From Pseudomonas sp. MTM4 (GTDB lineage Bacteria > Pseudomonadota > Gammaproteobacteria > Pseudomonadales > Pseudomonadaceae): a stretch of 64,000 bases of DNA. The DNA lies in assembly GCF_019355055.1 (NCBI RefSeq), contig NZ_CP048411.1:1674001-1738000 (forward strand), given 5' to 3'. Shown here piece after piece: positions 42,081 through 50,924 of this stretch (its first letter is position 1; each line of letters begins with the position of its first letter). The notes beneath the pieces were generated by a model. The model made no database searches and had not been told where the DNA came from. It saw nothing but the letters and a program-made list of their open reading frames with translations. A program made the translations under genes and the position numbers.

Positions 42081-43607
42081 ATGCCCGCCCCTCGGTATAT
42101 CCCCTGTCCGCTTGCCCGCCCCACTAAACGGAGCACCGCAGCGCTGCTGGGCGTGTGGCTAATGGCCTGCTCGCTACCCTCGTTGGCCGACACGCAATCT
42201 CTGATCGACCGCGATGCGCAGAACAAGCGCCTCACTGAACAGTTGATGGCCAAGCCCAATCACCTCTCCCCCGCCCCGAGCGCCAAGTACAACCACATCA
42301 TCACCTACGGCCAGTCGCTGGCTTCTGCCGCCGAAGGCTGGCCAGCACTGTCGAAACAGCCGGGCTACGACAATCTGATGCTGGGCGATGCAACACGTTC
42401 GGCAACCTTCAGCGGCGATCGCTTCGTACCGATCGGAGGGGCAGCATTCAAACCGCTCAAGGCGGTGGTGCAGTTCAAGCGCGATCCCAAGATCATTCTC
42501 GACGGCGATGCCATCGCGAAGCTGGAAAAGCACGCCCAGGAAGAAGGCGAGTCCGTTGAAGTCGGCGCGCTGAACATGGCGCGCCGGCTGTATCTGGAAA
42601 AGCACCGCGTCGAGGCCGATCCCGAGCATCTGTTCGTCGCCAGCAACGCCGCCACTTCGGGACGTTCCATTGCGCAACTGTCCAAGGTTGGTGGCACCAA
42701 CGAGTACCATCGGGTATTGCAAGCCGTCGATCAGGCCAAGCAACTGGCGGATGACGAAGGCGCGAGCTACAGCCTCAGCGCTTTGTTCTGGTTACAGGGT
42801 GAGTACGATTACGCCGAGGTTCAGGGCGGGATCAACGACAAGGAAACCTACAAGGCAATGATGCGCCAGCTGCGCGATGACCTTTACGCCGACACCGCGC
42901 AGGCCATCGGGCAGCAACGCATGCCTGCCTTCATCAGCTACCAGACCGATGCCAAGACGTCGGTCGTGAACGGCAGCCTCGACATCGGCATGGCCCAGTG
43001 GGAACTGGCGCAGGAAGAGCCCAACTGGTACCTGGCCGGTCCGGTTTACCCCTACGTGGACAAGGGCACGCATCTTTCGGCCAACGGTTATCGCTGGTTC
43101 GGCCAGATGCTTGGCAAGGTTTACCACCAGGTCGTGGTCGAGCGCCGCAACTGGGTGCCTTTGTCGCCGCTCGGCGCCACGGTCGAGGGCCGTGAAATCC
43201 TCATCGATTTTCACGTCCCGCATCCTCCGCTGACGTTCGAAGAACCCTACCTTGGCCATCAGGCGCGAATGATCGACGGCCGGGGTTTCACCATGAGCGA
43301 CGAGCAAGGTGAGGTGCCGATCGAAAGAGTCGAGATCGCCGCCGGTACGATTGTGCGTCTGACCGCCGGACGTGATCTGAGCGGTACGCCGCGCATCCGT
43401 TACGCCAGCCGCGCGGTCGGCGGCGCCGGCGAACTGCGTGACAGCGATCCGACCCTGGCTGACGCCCACTACGAGTACCTGCCGGACAAAGGCATGTGGC
43501 CGGAAGCCAATATCGACGCGCTGGTGGACGAACCCTACCCGCTGCATAACTGGAGCATCGCGTTCGAGATCGAGGCCAAGGCCAACGAGGCCGAGCGAAC
43601 GCGCTGA
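42081..43607 (+). CDS. Secreted SGNH-type esterase/lipase-like protein (SASA-like)
   Basis: 508 residues. Signal peptide (AALLGVWLMACSLPSLADT). SGNH blocks like carbohydrate acetylesterases: IITYGQSLASAAEGWPA (G-Q-S, nucleophile Ser), SNAATSGRSIAQL, LFWLQGEYDY (W-x-Q-G-E-x-D block), and DKGTHLSANGYRWFGQ (catalytic His). The last 150 residues form an extra beta-rich domain (REILIDFHVPHPPLTFEEP). It could deacetylate a polysaccharide or cleave an ester outside the cytoplasm. AAGGA site at the ATG; the frame to 42045 lacks one. Unusual length and C-terminal domain. Confidence 0.75.
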   Translation: MPAPRYIPCPLARPTKRSTAALLGVWLMACSLPSLADTQSLIDRDAQNKRLTEQLMAKPNHLSPAPSAKYNHIITYGQSLASAAEGWPALSKQPGYDNLMLGDATRSATFSGDRFVPIGGAAFKPLKAVVQFKRDPKIILDGDAIAKLEKHAQEEGESVEVGALNMARRLYLEKHRVEADPEHLFVASNAATSGRSIAQLSKVGGTNEYHRVLQAVDQAKQLADDEGASYSLSALFWLQGEYDYAEVQGGINDKETYKAMMRQLRDDLYADTAQAIGQQRMPAFISYQTDAKTSVVNGSLDIGMAQWELAQEEPNWYLAGPVYPYVDKGTHLSANGYRWFGQMLGKVYHQVVVERRNWVPLSPLGATVEGREILIDFHVPHPPLTFEEPYLGHQARMIDGRGFTMSDEQGEVPIERVEIAAGTIVRLTAGRDLSGTPRIRYASRAVGGAGELRDSDPTLADAHYEYLPDKGMWPEANIDALVDEPYPLHNWSIAFEIEAKANEAERTR

Positions 43608-43788
43608 CAGCTGATACATCCGCCCCGAGCGCGACGTCAGCGCCCGGACTTCGATCCAGCAATCCGGACCGCCAGAATCAGGCAAGTACTGGGCAGAATC
43701 CGCCTAACGCCCGGTCTGCACGCCTCCCTAGCATTCACTCCACAGCACAGCAGTGCTGCATCCATGAATGCAATCGGAGGGTCTGCGC

Positions 43789-44526
43789 ATGTCGAACATC
43801 AACGGAAAAGTCATCGCCATCACCGGTGCCAGCAGCGGCATCGGTGAAGCGACGGCGCGCCTGCTGGCCAGCCAGGGCGCGCGAGTGATTCTGGGCGCAC
43901 GGCGGCTGGAACGCCTCGAAGCGCTGGCCGCCTCGATCATCGATGACGGTGGCAGTGCGGTGGTCCGAGCGCTGGACGTTACGAACCGCGCCGAGATGCA
44001 AGGTTTTATCGATTTCGCTGAACAACAGTTCGGGCGTGTCGACGTCATCGTCAACAACGCCGGCGTGATGCCGCTTTCGAAGCTCGAAGCGCTGAAAGTC
44101 GACGAGTGGGACCGGATGATCGACGTGAACATCCGCGGCGTGCTGCACGGTATCGCCGCTGGACTGCCGCTCATGCAGCGTCAGCGCAGCGGTCAGTTCA
44201 TCAACATCGCCTCCATTGGTGCCTACGCGGTGAGTCCGACCGCTGCGGTGTATTGCGCGACCAAATATGCAGTACGCGCCATCAGCGAAGGGCTGCGCCA
44301 GGAGGTCGGTGGCGACATCCGCGTCACCTTGATATCCCCCGGCGTGACTGAATCCGAACTGGCCGAGAGCATCTCTGATGCAGACGCGCGCTCGGCCATG
44401 CGCGATTTCCGCCAGATCGCCATTCCCGCCGAGGCCATTGCCCGTGCGATTGCCTATGCCATCGATCAGCCAGCCGATGTGGATGTCAGCGAGCTGATCG
44501 TGCGCCCCACCGCCAGCCCTTACTGA
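43789..44526 (+). CDS. SDR-family oxidoreductase
   Basis: 245 residues, classical SDR. VIAITGASSGIGEATARLLASQGARVILGARRLERLEAL has the NADP-type Gly motif and Arg residues. Then DVIVNNAGVMPL, FINIASIGAY (Ser) and YCATKYAVRAISEGL (Tyr-x-x-x-Lys). Resembles YdfG/serine-dehydrogenase-like enzymes. Start at 43789 has GGAGG at good spacing. It is followed after 10 bp by the CMD-family gene, so the two likely form an operon. Confidence 0.92.
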   Translation: MSNINGKVIAITGASSGIGEATARLLASQGARVILGARRLERLEALAASIIDDGGSAVVRALDVTNRAEMQGFIDFAEQQFGRVDVIVNNAGVMPLSKLEALKVDEWDRMIDVNIRGVLHGIAAGLPLMQRQRSGQFINIASIGAYAVSPTAAVYCATKYAVRAISEGLRQEVGGDIRVTLISPGVTESELAESISDADARSAMRDFRQIAIPAEAIARAIAYAIDQPADVDVSELIVRPTASPY

Positions 44527-44536
44527 GGAGACGTTC

Positions 44537-44998
44537 ATGAATGGCAATGCAAGCAGAACCCTGATAGCGGCTGGACTGGCATTGCTCGCTGGCTTGTCGA
44601 CGGCCGCTTCCTGCGCAGCCGACGAGAGCGAGCGGCACGAGCGAGGTCTGAAGGTGATGGAGCGGCTCTCCGGCGGCGCCGGGCAACCGGTGCTCGATGC
44701 GTTGCAACAGGATTATCCCTTTCTCGCCGAAAGCGTTACCGCCTACGCGCTCGGTGATGTCTGGGCTCGCCCAGGTCTGGATGATCGCACTCGCCAGCTG
44801 GCGACCGTCGCTGCGTTCGCCGCGCAAGGCAACCTGCCGTACCTGAAGATCCATGCCGGCTATGCGCTGCGGCTCGGGGTCACGCGCGATGAACTGAAAG
44901 AGGTGATCTATCTGACCACCGTTACCGCTGGTTTTCCGCGCGCCATCGATGCGGCGCAAGCGCTGCGGGAAGTGCCGGACCCGACAGCGACGCGTTGA
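44537..44998 (+). CDS. Exported carboxymuconolactone decarboxylase-family protein
   Basis: 153 residues with a signal peptide (TLIAAGLALLAGLSTAASCAAD). The mature part matches the CMD/AhpD-like fold: LGDVWARPGLDDRTRQLATVAAFAAQGNLPYLKIHAGYALRLGVTRDELKEVIYLTTVTAGFP. No C-x-x-C pair, so not an AhpD peroxidase. Paired with the SDR gene upstream. Convergent with the AraC gene, 3 bp away. Role unknown, possibly lactone or quinone related. Confidence 0.88.
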   Translation: MNGNASRTLIAAGLALLAGLSTAASCAADESERHERGLKVMERLSGGAGQPVLDALQQDYPFLAESVTAYALGDVWARPGLDDRTRQLATVAAFAAQGNLPYLKIHAGYALRLGVTRDELKEVIYLTTVTAGFPRAIDAAQALREVPDPTATR

Positions 44999-45001
44999 GG
45001 C

Positions 45002-45922
45002 TCAGGCGATACTGCGTAGCCGCGCCATGTCCTTGATCGGGGAGGCGCCGAACAACCGGCTGTATTCGCGGCTGAATTGCGAGGGGCTTTCGTAGCCGAC
45101 CCGGTAACCCGCGACCGACACCTCCACCCCTTCGGCCATCAACAACCGCCGAGCCTCCTGCAACCTGAGCTGTTTCTGGTATTGCAGCGGGCTCATGGCG
45201 GTCAGCGCCTTGAAACGGTGATGCAGGCTGGAACTGCTGAGATTGACCCGCCGCGCCAGATCCTCGATGCGCAGCGGCGCGACATAGTTCTGGTTGAGCC
45301 ACTCGATGGCGCGGGTTACCCGATGCGACTGGCTACCCTGCAATGCGACCTCCTGTAGATGCTGGCCCTGTGGCCCGCAGAGCAGGCGATAGAAGATCTC
45401 GCGCAGCGCCAGTGGCGCCAGTACCGGAATGTCCTTTGGCTTATCCAACAAGCGCACCAGACGCAGGGTCGCGTCGAGCAACGACGCGTCGATACGGTCC
45501 AGATACAGGCCGCGCCCTGGTGCCTCGTCCACTGCAGCGAGCTGGCCGGATTCACTGATCAACCCGGCAATCAGCGACGGATCGATGTCGAGTCTGATGC
45601 ACAAGTAAGGCTCTTGCGGCGAGGCGCGCACTACGCAACCTCCCACCGGGAGCGTGACCGAGACCACCAGGTAATGCAGCGGGTCATAGCAGTACAGCTC
45701 GTCGGCCAAACGCACTTCCTTGCCGCCCTGCACGATGATGCACAGCGCCGGCTTGTGCACGCCCCAGACCGGCTCGCCCGGCTCCGCGCAGCAAATCAGA
45801 TGCAGGGGATCAATGGCGGTCGGGTGCACGCCATCGCCATCGACGAAACGTTCGACTAGCTGCGCCAGCTCGGCGCGCTGTGCCAGGGTTTCATCGTCTG
45901 ACGGAGCGATGAATGAATTCAT
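45002..45922 (-). CDS. AraC-family transcriptional regulator
   Basis: 306 residues. N-terminal AraC_N-type ligand domain (VWGVHKPALCIIVQGGKEVRLADELYCYDPLHYLVVSVTLPVGGCV) and two C-terminal helix-turn-helix motifs (LRIEDLARRVNLSSSSLHHRFKALTAMSPLQYQKQLRLQEARRLL; VSVAGYRVGYESPSQFSREYSRLFG). AAGGAG precedes the ATG. Regulators of this group often control an adjacent SDR or oxidoreductase gene, so the SDR-CMD pair is the likely target. Confidence 0.93.
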   Translation of the reverse strand: MNSFIAPSDDETLAQRAELAQLVERFVDGDGVHPTAIDPLHLICCAEPGEPVWGVHKPALCIIVQGGKEVRLADELYCYDPLHYLVVSVTLPVGGCVVRASPQEPYLCIRLDIDPSLIAGLISESGQLAAVDEAPGRGLYLDRIDASLLDATLRLVRLLDKPKDIPVLAPLALREIFYRLLCGPQGQHLQEVALQGSQSHRVTRAIEWLNQNYVAPLRIEDLARRVNLSSSSLHHRFKALTAMSPLQYQKQLRLQEARRLLMAEGVEVSVAGYRVGYESPSQFSREYSRLFGASPIKDMARLRSIA

Positions 45923-45998
45923 GGGCAGGCTCCTTGATGCGAAGGGAATCAGCGTAGCTGTTGTTGACCCGCTATGCCGCCTGCCACCAATTATCTTC

Positions 45999-46030
45999 CA
46001 AAAAAAAGCCGGCGTTAGCCGGCAATTTTC
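45999..46030 (-). terminator. Terminator of the DUF2383 gene
   Basis: Stem GCCGGC (46008-46013) / GCCGGC (46018-46023) with loop GTTA, flanked by an A run on the plus strand (46000-46007) that becomes a T run on the minus strand. It lies 15 bp beyond the stop at 46045. Confidence 0.85.
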
Positions 46031-46044
46031 GAAGCAATGAACGA

Positions 46045-46497
46045 TCAGCTACGGGCGCGTTCTGCGTCGCGCAAGGCTTTGACCTGATCGTGGTTGCGTT
46101 GCACGCCCTGAAACTGGCGCTGGACCACCACGCGAATATCGGCTGGCAGGTCCTTTTCGAGCGCCTTGCGATAGCTCTTTAGGGCCACGTCTTCGCCACG
46201 CTCGCATTCGTTGAGAATCGCTTCGTCGCTTTTACCCGTGATCATTGATTTGAGGTCGACCCAGCGACGGTGCATGTCTCCCGCAACGCTGGTGGAAGTC
46301 TCCGGGTCACCACCCAGGGTGCGCACCAGTTGCTGCAGTTCGGCGGCGGCCGTGGCGCAGTCTTGCGCACGCTGGGTCATGGTGGTCTTCAGCTGGGGGT
46401 TCTTGAGGTCTTCAGCACATTCGCGGAAGCCTTTCTCGCCGTCCTTGCTGGTTTCGATGAGATCGTTGAGCACGGAAATGGTGTCTTTGGTATCCAT
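46045..46497 (-). CDS. PA2169-family four-helix-bundle protein (DUF2383)
   Basis: 150 residues, all helix. MDTKDTISVLNDLIETSKDGEKGFRECAEDL and GDPETSTSVAGDMHRRWVDLKSMITGKSDEAILNECERGEDVALKSYRKAL fit the DUF2383 family with ferritin-like repeated helices carrying Glu/His. Function is unknown and members are often stress induced. AGGAGG site at the ATG and a clear terminator, so it is a single-gene transcript. Confidence 0.92.
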   Translation of the reverse strand: MDTKDTISVLNDLIETSKDGEKGFRECAEDLKNPQLKTTMTQRAQDCATAAAELQQLVRTLGGDPETSTSVAGDMHRRWVDLKSMITGKSDEAILNECERGEDVALKSYRKALEKDLPADIRVVVQRQFQGVQRNHDQVKALRDAERARS

Positions 46498-46719
46498 TGA
46501 ATAGTCCTCCTGGGGCTTGCTAAAACGGCCGGAAACAGCACGGCCAACCTGTTAAGTCGACTGCCCCGCTTCGTCAAAGGTTCAGCCCGCCTGCCTCGGC
46601 GATGTGCCCTGTCGATAACTTCGAACAACCGTTTCGCGCTCGCGATTGTCCCAAGAATGACTGCCGTCCCGGCAGAAGCGCACATAATCCTGAGCCATCG
46701 CCGTCGAGCCCTGCGAAAC

Positions 46720-48351
46720 ATGCCGGAATACCTCGCCCCCGTTCCCCGTTGGGAACCCCACGAACGTCCATCCATGCCCGGTTCGCCGGCGATCCTGCTG
46801 CATCCGATGCCGATGCGCATCGCCTATGCCTGTGTCGCCGTGCTGGTCGGGCTGACCGGCGGCCTGGGCAACGCGCTGTTCATCGCCAACCTGCCGAGCA
46901 TTCAGGGCGACCTTGGCCTGACGCCGTCGCAAGCCGCCTGGCTGCCGGCAGCGTATTTCATGGTCAACGTCTCCGCCAATTTGCTGATGATCAAGTTCCG
47001 CCAGCAGTACGGCTTGCGCCGCTTCGCCGAGATCGGGCTGACGCTCTATGCGCTGCTGAGCATCGCTCACGTATTCGTCGAAGGGCTGGAAATGGCGGTG
47101 TTCGTTCGCGCTGCCAGTGGACTGGCGGCGGCCACCACCTCTTCCCTCGGGCTGTTCTACATGTTGCAGGCGTTCCGCAAAGCGGATCTGCCAAAGGGGG
47201 TCATCCTCGGTTTCGGCATTTCTCAGCTCGGCACGCCATTGGCCTGGCTGATGTCGCCGACATTGTTGGACATGGGCGAATGGCACCGCCTCTACGTGTT
47301 CGAGAGCGGCCTGGCACTTTGTTCGCTGGCGGCAGTGGTGGTGCTCAAGTTGCCCCTGGGCGAACGCATCAAGGTCTTCGAGCCGCTGGATTTTCTCACC
47401 TTCGCCCTGCTCGCCCCGGCGCTGGCGTTGATCGCTGCGGTGCTGGCCCAGGGTCGAATACTTTGGTGGACCGAGCAGCCCTGGCTCGGCTACGCGCTGA
47501 TCGTCGCGCTGGTGCTGATGTGCACAGCATTCATGATCGAACACCACAGACGCAATCCCTTGCTGCATACCCGCTGGCTCGGCACCGCTGAAATGCTGCG
47601 CTTCGCCTTCGGTGCCTTGGCGCTGCGTCTGCTGTTGTCAGAGCAAACCTACGGCGCGGTCGGCCTGCTGCAAACGCTAGGCATGGGCACTGAGCAGTTA
47701 CAGCCGCTGTATGCAGTGATTCTGCTCGGGTTGAGCATGGGTATCGCCGGCAGCGCGATGACCTTCAGCCCGACCACCGCCCTGCCACAAATCCTGCTGT
47801 CGATCGTGCTGATCGCAATCGCCAGTTTCCTCGACATCGACGCCACCAACCTCACCCGCCCGCACGACATGTTTCTTAGCCAGGGCCTGCTGGCCTTCGC
47901 CAGTGGCATGTTCCTCGGCCCGCTGCTGATCACCGGCATCGGCAAGGCGCTGCGCAACGGGCCGAATTATCTGGTCAGCTTCATCGTGCTGTTCACCATG
48001 ACCCAAAGCCTCGGCGGGCTCGCGGCGCCAGCGTTGTTCGGCACCTATCAGGTGATGCGTGAGAAATACCATTCCAGCCATCTGACCGAGCAGGTGGTGC
48101 CGGGCGATCCGCGCATCGCGCAACGGCTGCAAGCCCAGAGCCAGGCGCTGGCGCCGCGCCAAAGCGACCCTCAATTGCGCCAAGCACAGAGCGCGGCGCA
48201 GCTGAGCCAAGCGACCACGCGCGAAGCCAATGTGTTGGCCTTCAATGATGTATTCCGGCTGATCGGTATGCTCGCCATCGGCGTGTTCGGCTGGTCGCTC
48301 TACCACACACTGCGCATCGCGCGGCAGAACAGGAATGCCCCGCCTCCATGA
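46720..48351 (+). CDS. MFS efflux transporter (DHA2/EmrB-like)
   Basis: About 543 residues with 14 hydrophobic segments, as in DHA2 multidrug exporters: IAYACVAVLVGLTGGLGNALFIANLPSIQGDL, AAWLPAAYFMVNVSANLLMIKFRQQYGLRR, SGLAAATTSSLGLFYMLQAF. The start is uncertain: 46720 has a poor ribosome site and ATG codons further in are possible. Its stop overlaps the next start by 4 nt. It pumps a substrate from the inner membrane into a tripartite complex with the next two products. No regulator lies alongside. Confidence 0.88.
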   Translation: MPEYLAPVPRWEPHERPSMPGSPAILLHPMPMRIAYACVAVLVGLTGGLGNALFIANLPSIQGDLGLTPSQAAWLPAAYFMVNVSANLLMIKFRQQYGLRRFAEIGLTLYALLSIAHVFVEGLEMAVFVRAASGLAAATTSSLGLFYMLQAFRKADLPKGVILGFGISQLGTPLAWLMSPTLLDMGEWHRLYVFESGLALCSLAAVVVLKLPLGERIKVFEPLDFLTFALLAPALALIAAVLAQGRILWWTEQPWLGYALIVALVLMCTAFMIEHHRRNPLLHTRWLGTAEMLRFAFGALALRLLLSEQTYGAVGLLQTLGMGTEQLQPLYAVILLGLSMGIAGSAMTFSPTTALPQILLSIVLIAIASFLDIDATNLTRPHDMFLSQGLLAFASGMFLGPLLITGIGKALRNGPNYLVSFIVLFTMTQSLGGLAAPALFGTYQVMREKYHSSHLTEQVVPGDPRIAQRLQAQSQALAPRQSDPQLRQAQSAAQLSQATTREANVLAFNDVFRLIGMLAIGVFGWSLYHTLRIARQNRNAPPP

Positions 48352-49532
48352 GTGAAACCAAACGACCCGACGAAGAAGAAGTCTTGCAGACGGCTCAACC
48401 ACCGCAGCCCTCAGCCGCGATGACGGACGCCGGCCCAGCGCCGGACGATCCGCCGAAGACGATCAAGCCGAGCCGGCGCACGGTCATTCTGATGGTACTG
48501 GTCGCCCTGGCCGGCATTCTGGCGATCCTCTACGCCTGGCAGCTGTGGCCGTTCAGCAACCGTGTCGCGGTCACCGAAAACGCCTATGTGCGAGGGCAGA
48601 TCACCGTGCTCGCGCCGCAGGTCAACGGCTACGTCACCGAGGTGCCGGTGCAGGATTTCGAGCAAGTCGCGCGCGGCCAGCCGCTGGTGCGCATCGATGA
48701 TCGACAGTATCGCCAGCTGGTCGAGCAGCGCCGTGCCGAGTTGGCTGCGCAGCGTTTCGAACTGGAGAACCTCGAGCAAACCCTGGCCTCCAACCGCGCC
48801 ACGCTGGCGTCACGCCGCGCCGAGTTGTCCGCCGCTGAAGCCGAATTGCAACGCGCCCTGGCCGACGAAAAACGCGTCAACGAGCTGGCCGAACGTGGCT
48901 CGGTCTCGATTCGCGAACGCGACCAGATCCGCGCCAGCGCTCGCGCCGCAGCGGCAAACGTGAAGCAGGCCCAGGCTGCCATCGCCATTGCCGAGCAGAC
49001 GCTGAAGGCTAGCGAAGTCTCACGCGGCGGGCTTCAGGCGCAAGTGGAGATTGGCGAAGCGGCATTGAAGCGGGCTCAGATTGACCTGGACAACACGGTC
49101 ATCGAAGCGCCGCGCGACGGCCAGATCAGCGAAGTCACGGTGCGCCAGGGCCAGTACGTCGCGGCCGGCTCGCAGCTGCTCTATCTAGTGCCGGAGCAAC
49201 TTTGGATCATCGCCAATTACAAGGAAACCCAAACCTTCGCCATGCGCCCAGGCCAGCCGGTTTCCATTGAGGTCGATGCGCTGGACGGTGCTCGCCTGAG
49301 CGGGCGTGTACAGCGTTTGGCACCGGCCACCGGCTCGGAATTCAGCGTGCTGCGCCCGGATAATGCGACCGGCAACTTCACCAAGGTGGTGCAGCGGATA
49401 CCGGTGCGCATTTCCATCGATCCGAACCAGCCACTGAGCCAACGCCTGCGACCGGGGCTTTCGGTGGTCACGCACGTGGATACCAGCGGCGACGCCGAAG
49501 CCATTGAAACCGCAGCGGAAGACGCGCGATGA
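48348..49532 (+). CDS. HlyD/EmrA-type membrane fusion protein
   Basis: 394 residues. One membrane helix at about 45-65 (TVILMVLVALAGILAILYAW), then VTENAYVRGQITVLAPQVNGYVTEVPVQDFEQVARGQPLVRIDDRQY, a long Ala/Glu/Arg coiled coil (about 115-240), and the second lipoyl half IDLDNTVIEAPRDGQISEVTVRQGQYV, ending in the barrel domain. It bridges the MFS pump and the outer-membrane factor through the periplasm. Overlaps both neighbours by 4 nt. Confidence 0.94.
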   Translation: MSETKRPDEEEVLQTAQPPQPSAAMTDAGPAPDDPPKTIKPSRRTVILMVLVALAGILAILYAWQLWPFSNRVAVTENAYVRGQITVLAPQVNGYVTEVPVQDFEQVARGQPLVRIDDRQYRQLVEQRRAELAAQRFELENLEQTLASNRATLASRRAELSAAEAELQRALADEKRVNELAERGSVSIRERDQIRASARAAAANVKQAQAAIAIAEQTLKASEVSRGGLQAQVEIGEAALKRAQIDLDNTVIEAPRDGQISEVTVRQGQYVAAGSQLLYLVPEQLWIIANYKETQTFAMRPGQPVSIEVDALDGARLSGRVQRLAPATGSEFSVLRPDNATGNFTKVVQRIPVRISIDPNQPLSQRLRPGLSVVTHVDTSGDAEAIETAAEDAR

Positions 49533-50920
49533 GACGTCCGTTTCGCGTTCCGGGATTATTGCCGGGCCTGCTGCTGATCATGTTGGCGGGCTGCATGCCA
49601 CCGAGGCAGCCGCTGCCGGCTGACGCCACAGTCACTCCACCAGCGCAATGGCGCGACGAGGCGGCGCGCACAGCCGAAATCTCCGCGAACTGGTGGCAGG
49701 CTTTTGGTGATCCGCAGCTGACGACACTGGTCGAAGCGGCGCTGGCACATAACACCGACGTGCTGATCGCCGCGTCGCGGGTCGAACAGGCACGCGAGCA
49801 GATCCGTCTGTCCCACGCCTCGCTGCTGCCGAATCTGGACGCGGTGCTGGGTGCGCAACGCACACGCGAGCTCAGCGTGCTCGGCATCGCCCACACCACG
49901 GCAGTGCAGCCCTCGCTGCAGGTGTCTTACGAGCTGGATATCTGGGGCCGGCTACGGCGTCTGCGCGAAGCCGCGCAATTGCAATATCAGGCCAGCGAGG
50001 CTGAACGCGACGCGGTGCGCTTGGCTGTCGCCAGCACCACGGCACGCGCTTATGTCTCGCTGCTGTCGCTGGACCGGCAGCTGTACGTGACCCGCGAAAC
50101 CGTCGAGTCGCGTCAGCAGGCGCTGCGTGTCGCCGAAGACCGCGCCAGCCTCGGCTACACCTCACAGCTGGAGCTGACCCAGGCGCAGTCCGAATACGAA
50201 GCCGCGGCGCAATTGCTGCCTCAATTGAAGCAGGCGATTCGCGAGCAGGAACATGCCTTGCGTCTGCTCACCGGAGCGCTCCCGGGCGCGGTGCAGCGCG
50301 GAGCCGGATTGCTTGCCATCGAGCCGCCCGACGTGCCCGTCGCGTTGCCTTCGGAACTGCTGCGACGGCGTCCGGATATTCATCAGGCCGAACTGCTGCT
50401 GGCGGCCAGCGACCTCAACCTGCAAGCCCAGCGCGACCGCTTCCTGCCGCAGGTGCAGGTATCGGCCAGCCTCGGCCAGCTGTTCGTCAATTCGCTGGAT
50501 TACGACCCGGTTCGCGTCTGGGATATCGGTGCCAGCGTGCTGGCACCGATCTTCGATGCCGGGCGCTTGGAAGCGGGCGTGAACATCGCGGTCGCGCAAC
50601 GCAATGAAGCGGCCTTCGCCTATCGCGCGACTGCGCTGCAAGCATTCGCGGAGGTCGAAAACAGCCTTTCGGCGGTGGGCAATCTGCGACAACAGATCGA
50701 GCGCGTCGAGGCTCGCCGCGCAGTTCTTGAGCGCTCGCTGACCTTCGCCGAAGACCGTTACCGTGCTGGCTATTCGTCGTACCTGGAAACCCTCGACGCC
50801 CAGCGCAACCTGTTCAACACCGAGCTGACCGCCGTACAACTGCGCGAAAGCCAGCTCAATGCGCTGATCGGCCTCTACCAGGTGCTCGGCGGTGGCTGGC
50901 AGGCCGCCGCCGAGCGCTGA
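49529..50920 (+). CDS. NodT-family outer-membrane efflux lipoprotein
   Basis: 463 residues with lipoprotein signal (LLLIMLAGCMPP, lipobox LAGC). TolC-like: WWQAFGDPQLTTLVEAALAHNTDVLIAASRVEQAREQIRLSHASLLPNLDA, YELDIWGRLRRLREAAQLQYQASEAERDA, and a second repeat with LRRRPDIHQAELLLAASDLNLQAQRDRFLPQVQVSAS. Forms the outer-membrane tunnel of the tripartite pump. Its ATG lies in the stop of the fusion-protein gene (4-nt overlap). Confidence 0.95.
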   Translation: MRRPFRVPGLLPGLLLIMLAGCMPPRQPLPADATVTPPAQWRDEAARTAEISANWWQAFGDPQLTTLVEAALAHNTDVLIAASRVEQAREQIRLSHASLLPNLDAVLGAQRTRELSVLGIAHTTAVQPSLQVSYELDIWGRLRRLREAAQLQYQASEAERDAVRLAVASTTARAYVSLLSLDRQLYVTRETVESRQQALRVAEDRASLGYTSQLELTQAQSEYEAAAQLLPQLKQAIREQEHALRLLTGALPGAVQRGAGLLAIEPPDVPVALPSELLRRRPDIHQAELLLAASDLNLQAQRDRFLPQVQVSASLGQLFVNSLDYDPVRVWDIGASVLAPIFDAGRLEAGVNIAVAQRNEAAFAYRATALQAFAEVENSLSAVGNLRQQIERVEARRAVLERSLTFAEDRYRAGYSSYLETLDAQRNLFNTELTAVQLRESQLNALIGLYQVLGGGWQAAAER

Positions 50921-50924
50921 AAGC

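Noticed and set aside
46498..46719. Search for a tRNA or small RNA in the gap before the efflux operon
   Set aside because: No cloverleaf, no T-loop GTTCRA box with matching stems, and no terminator after it.
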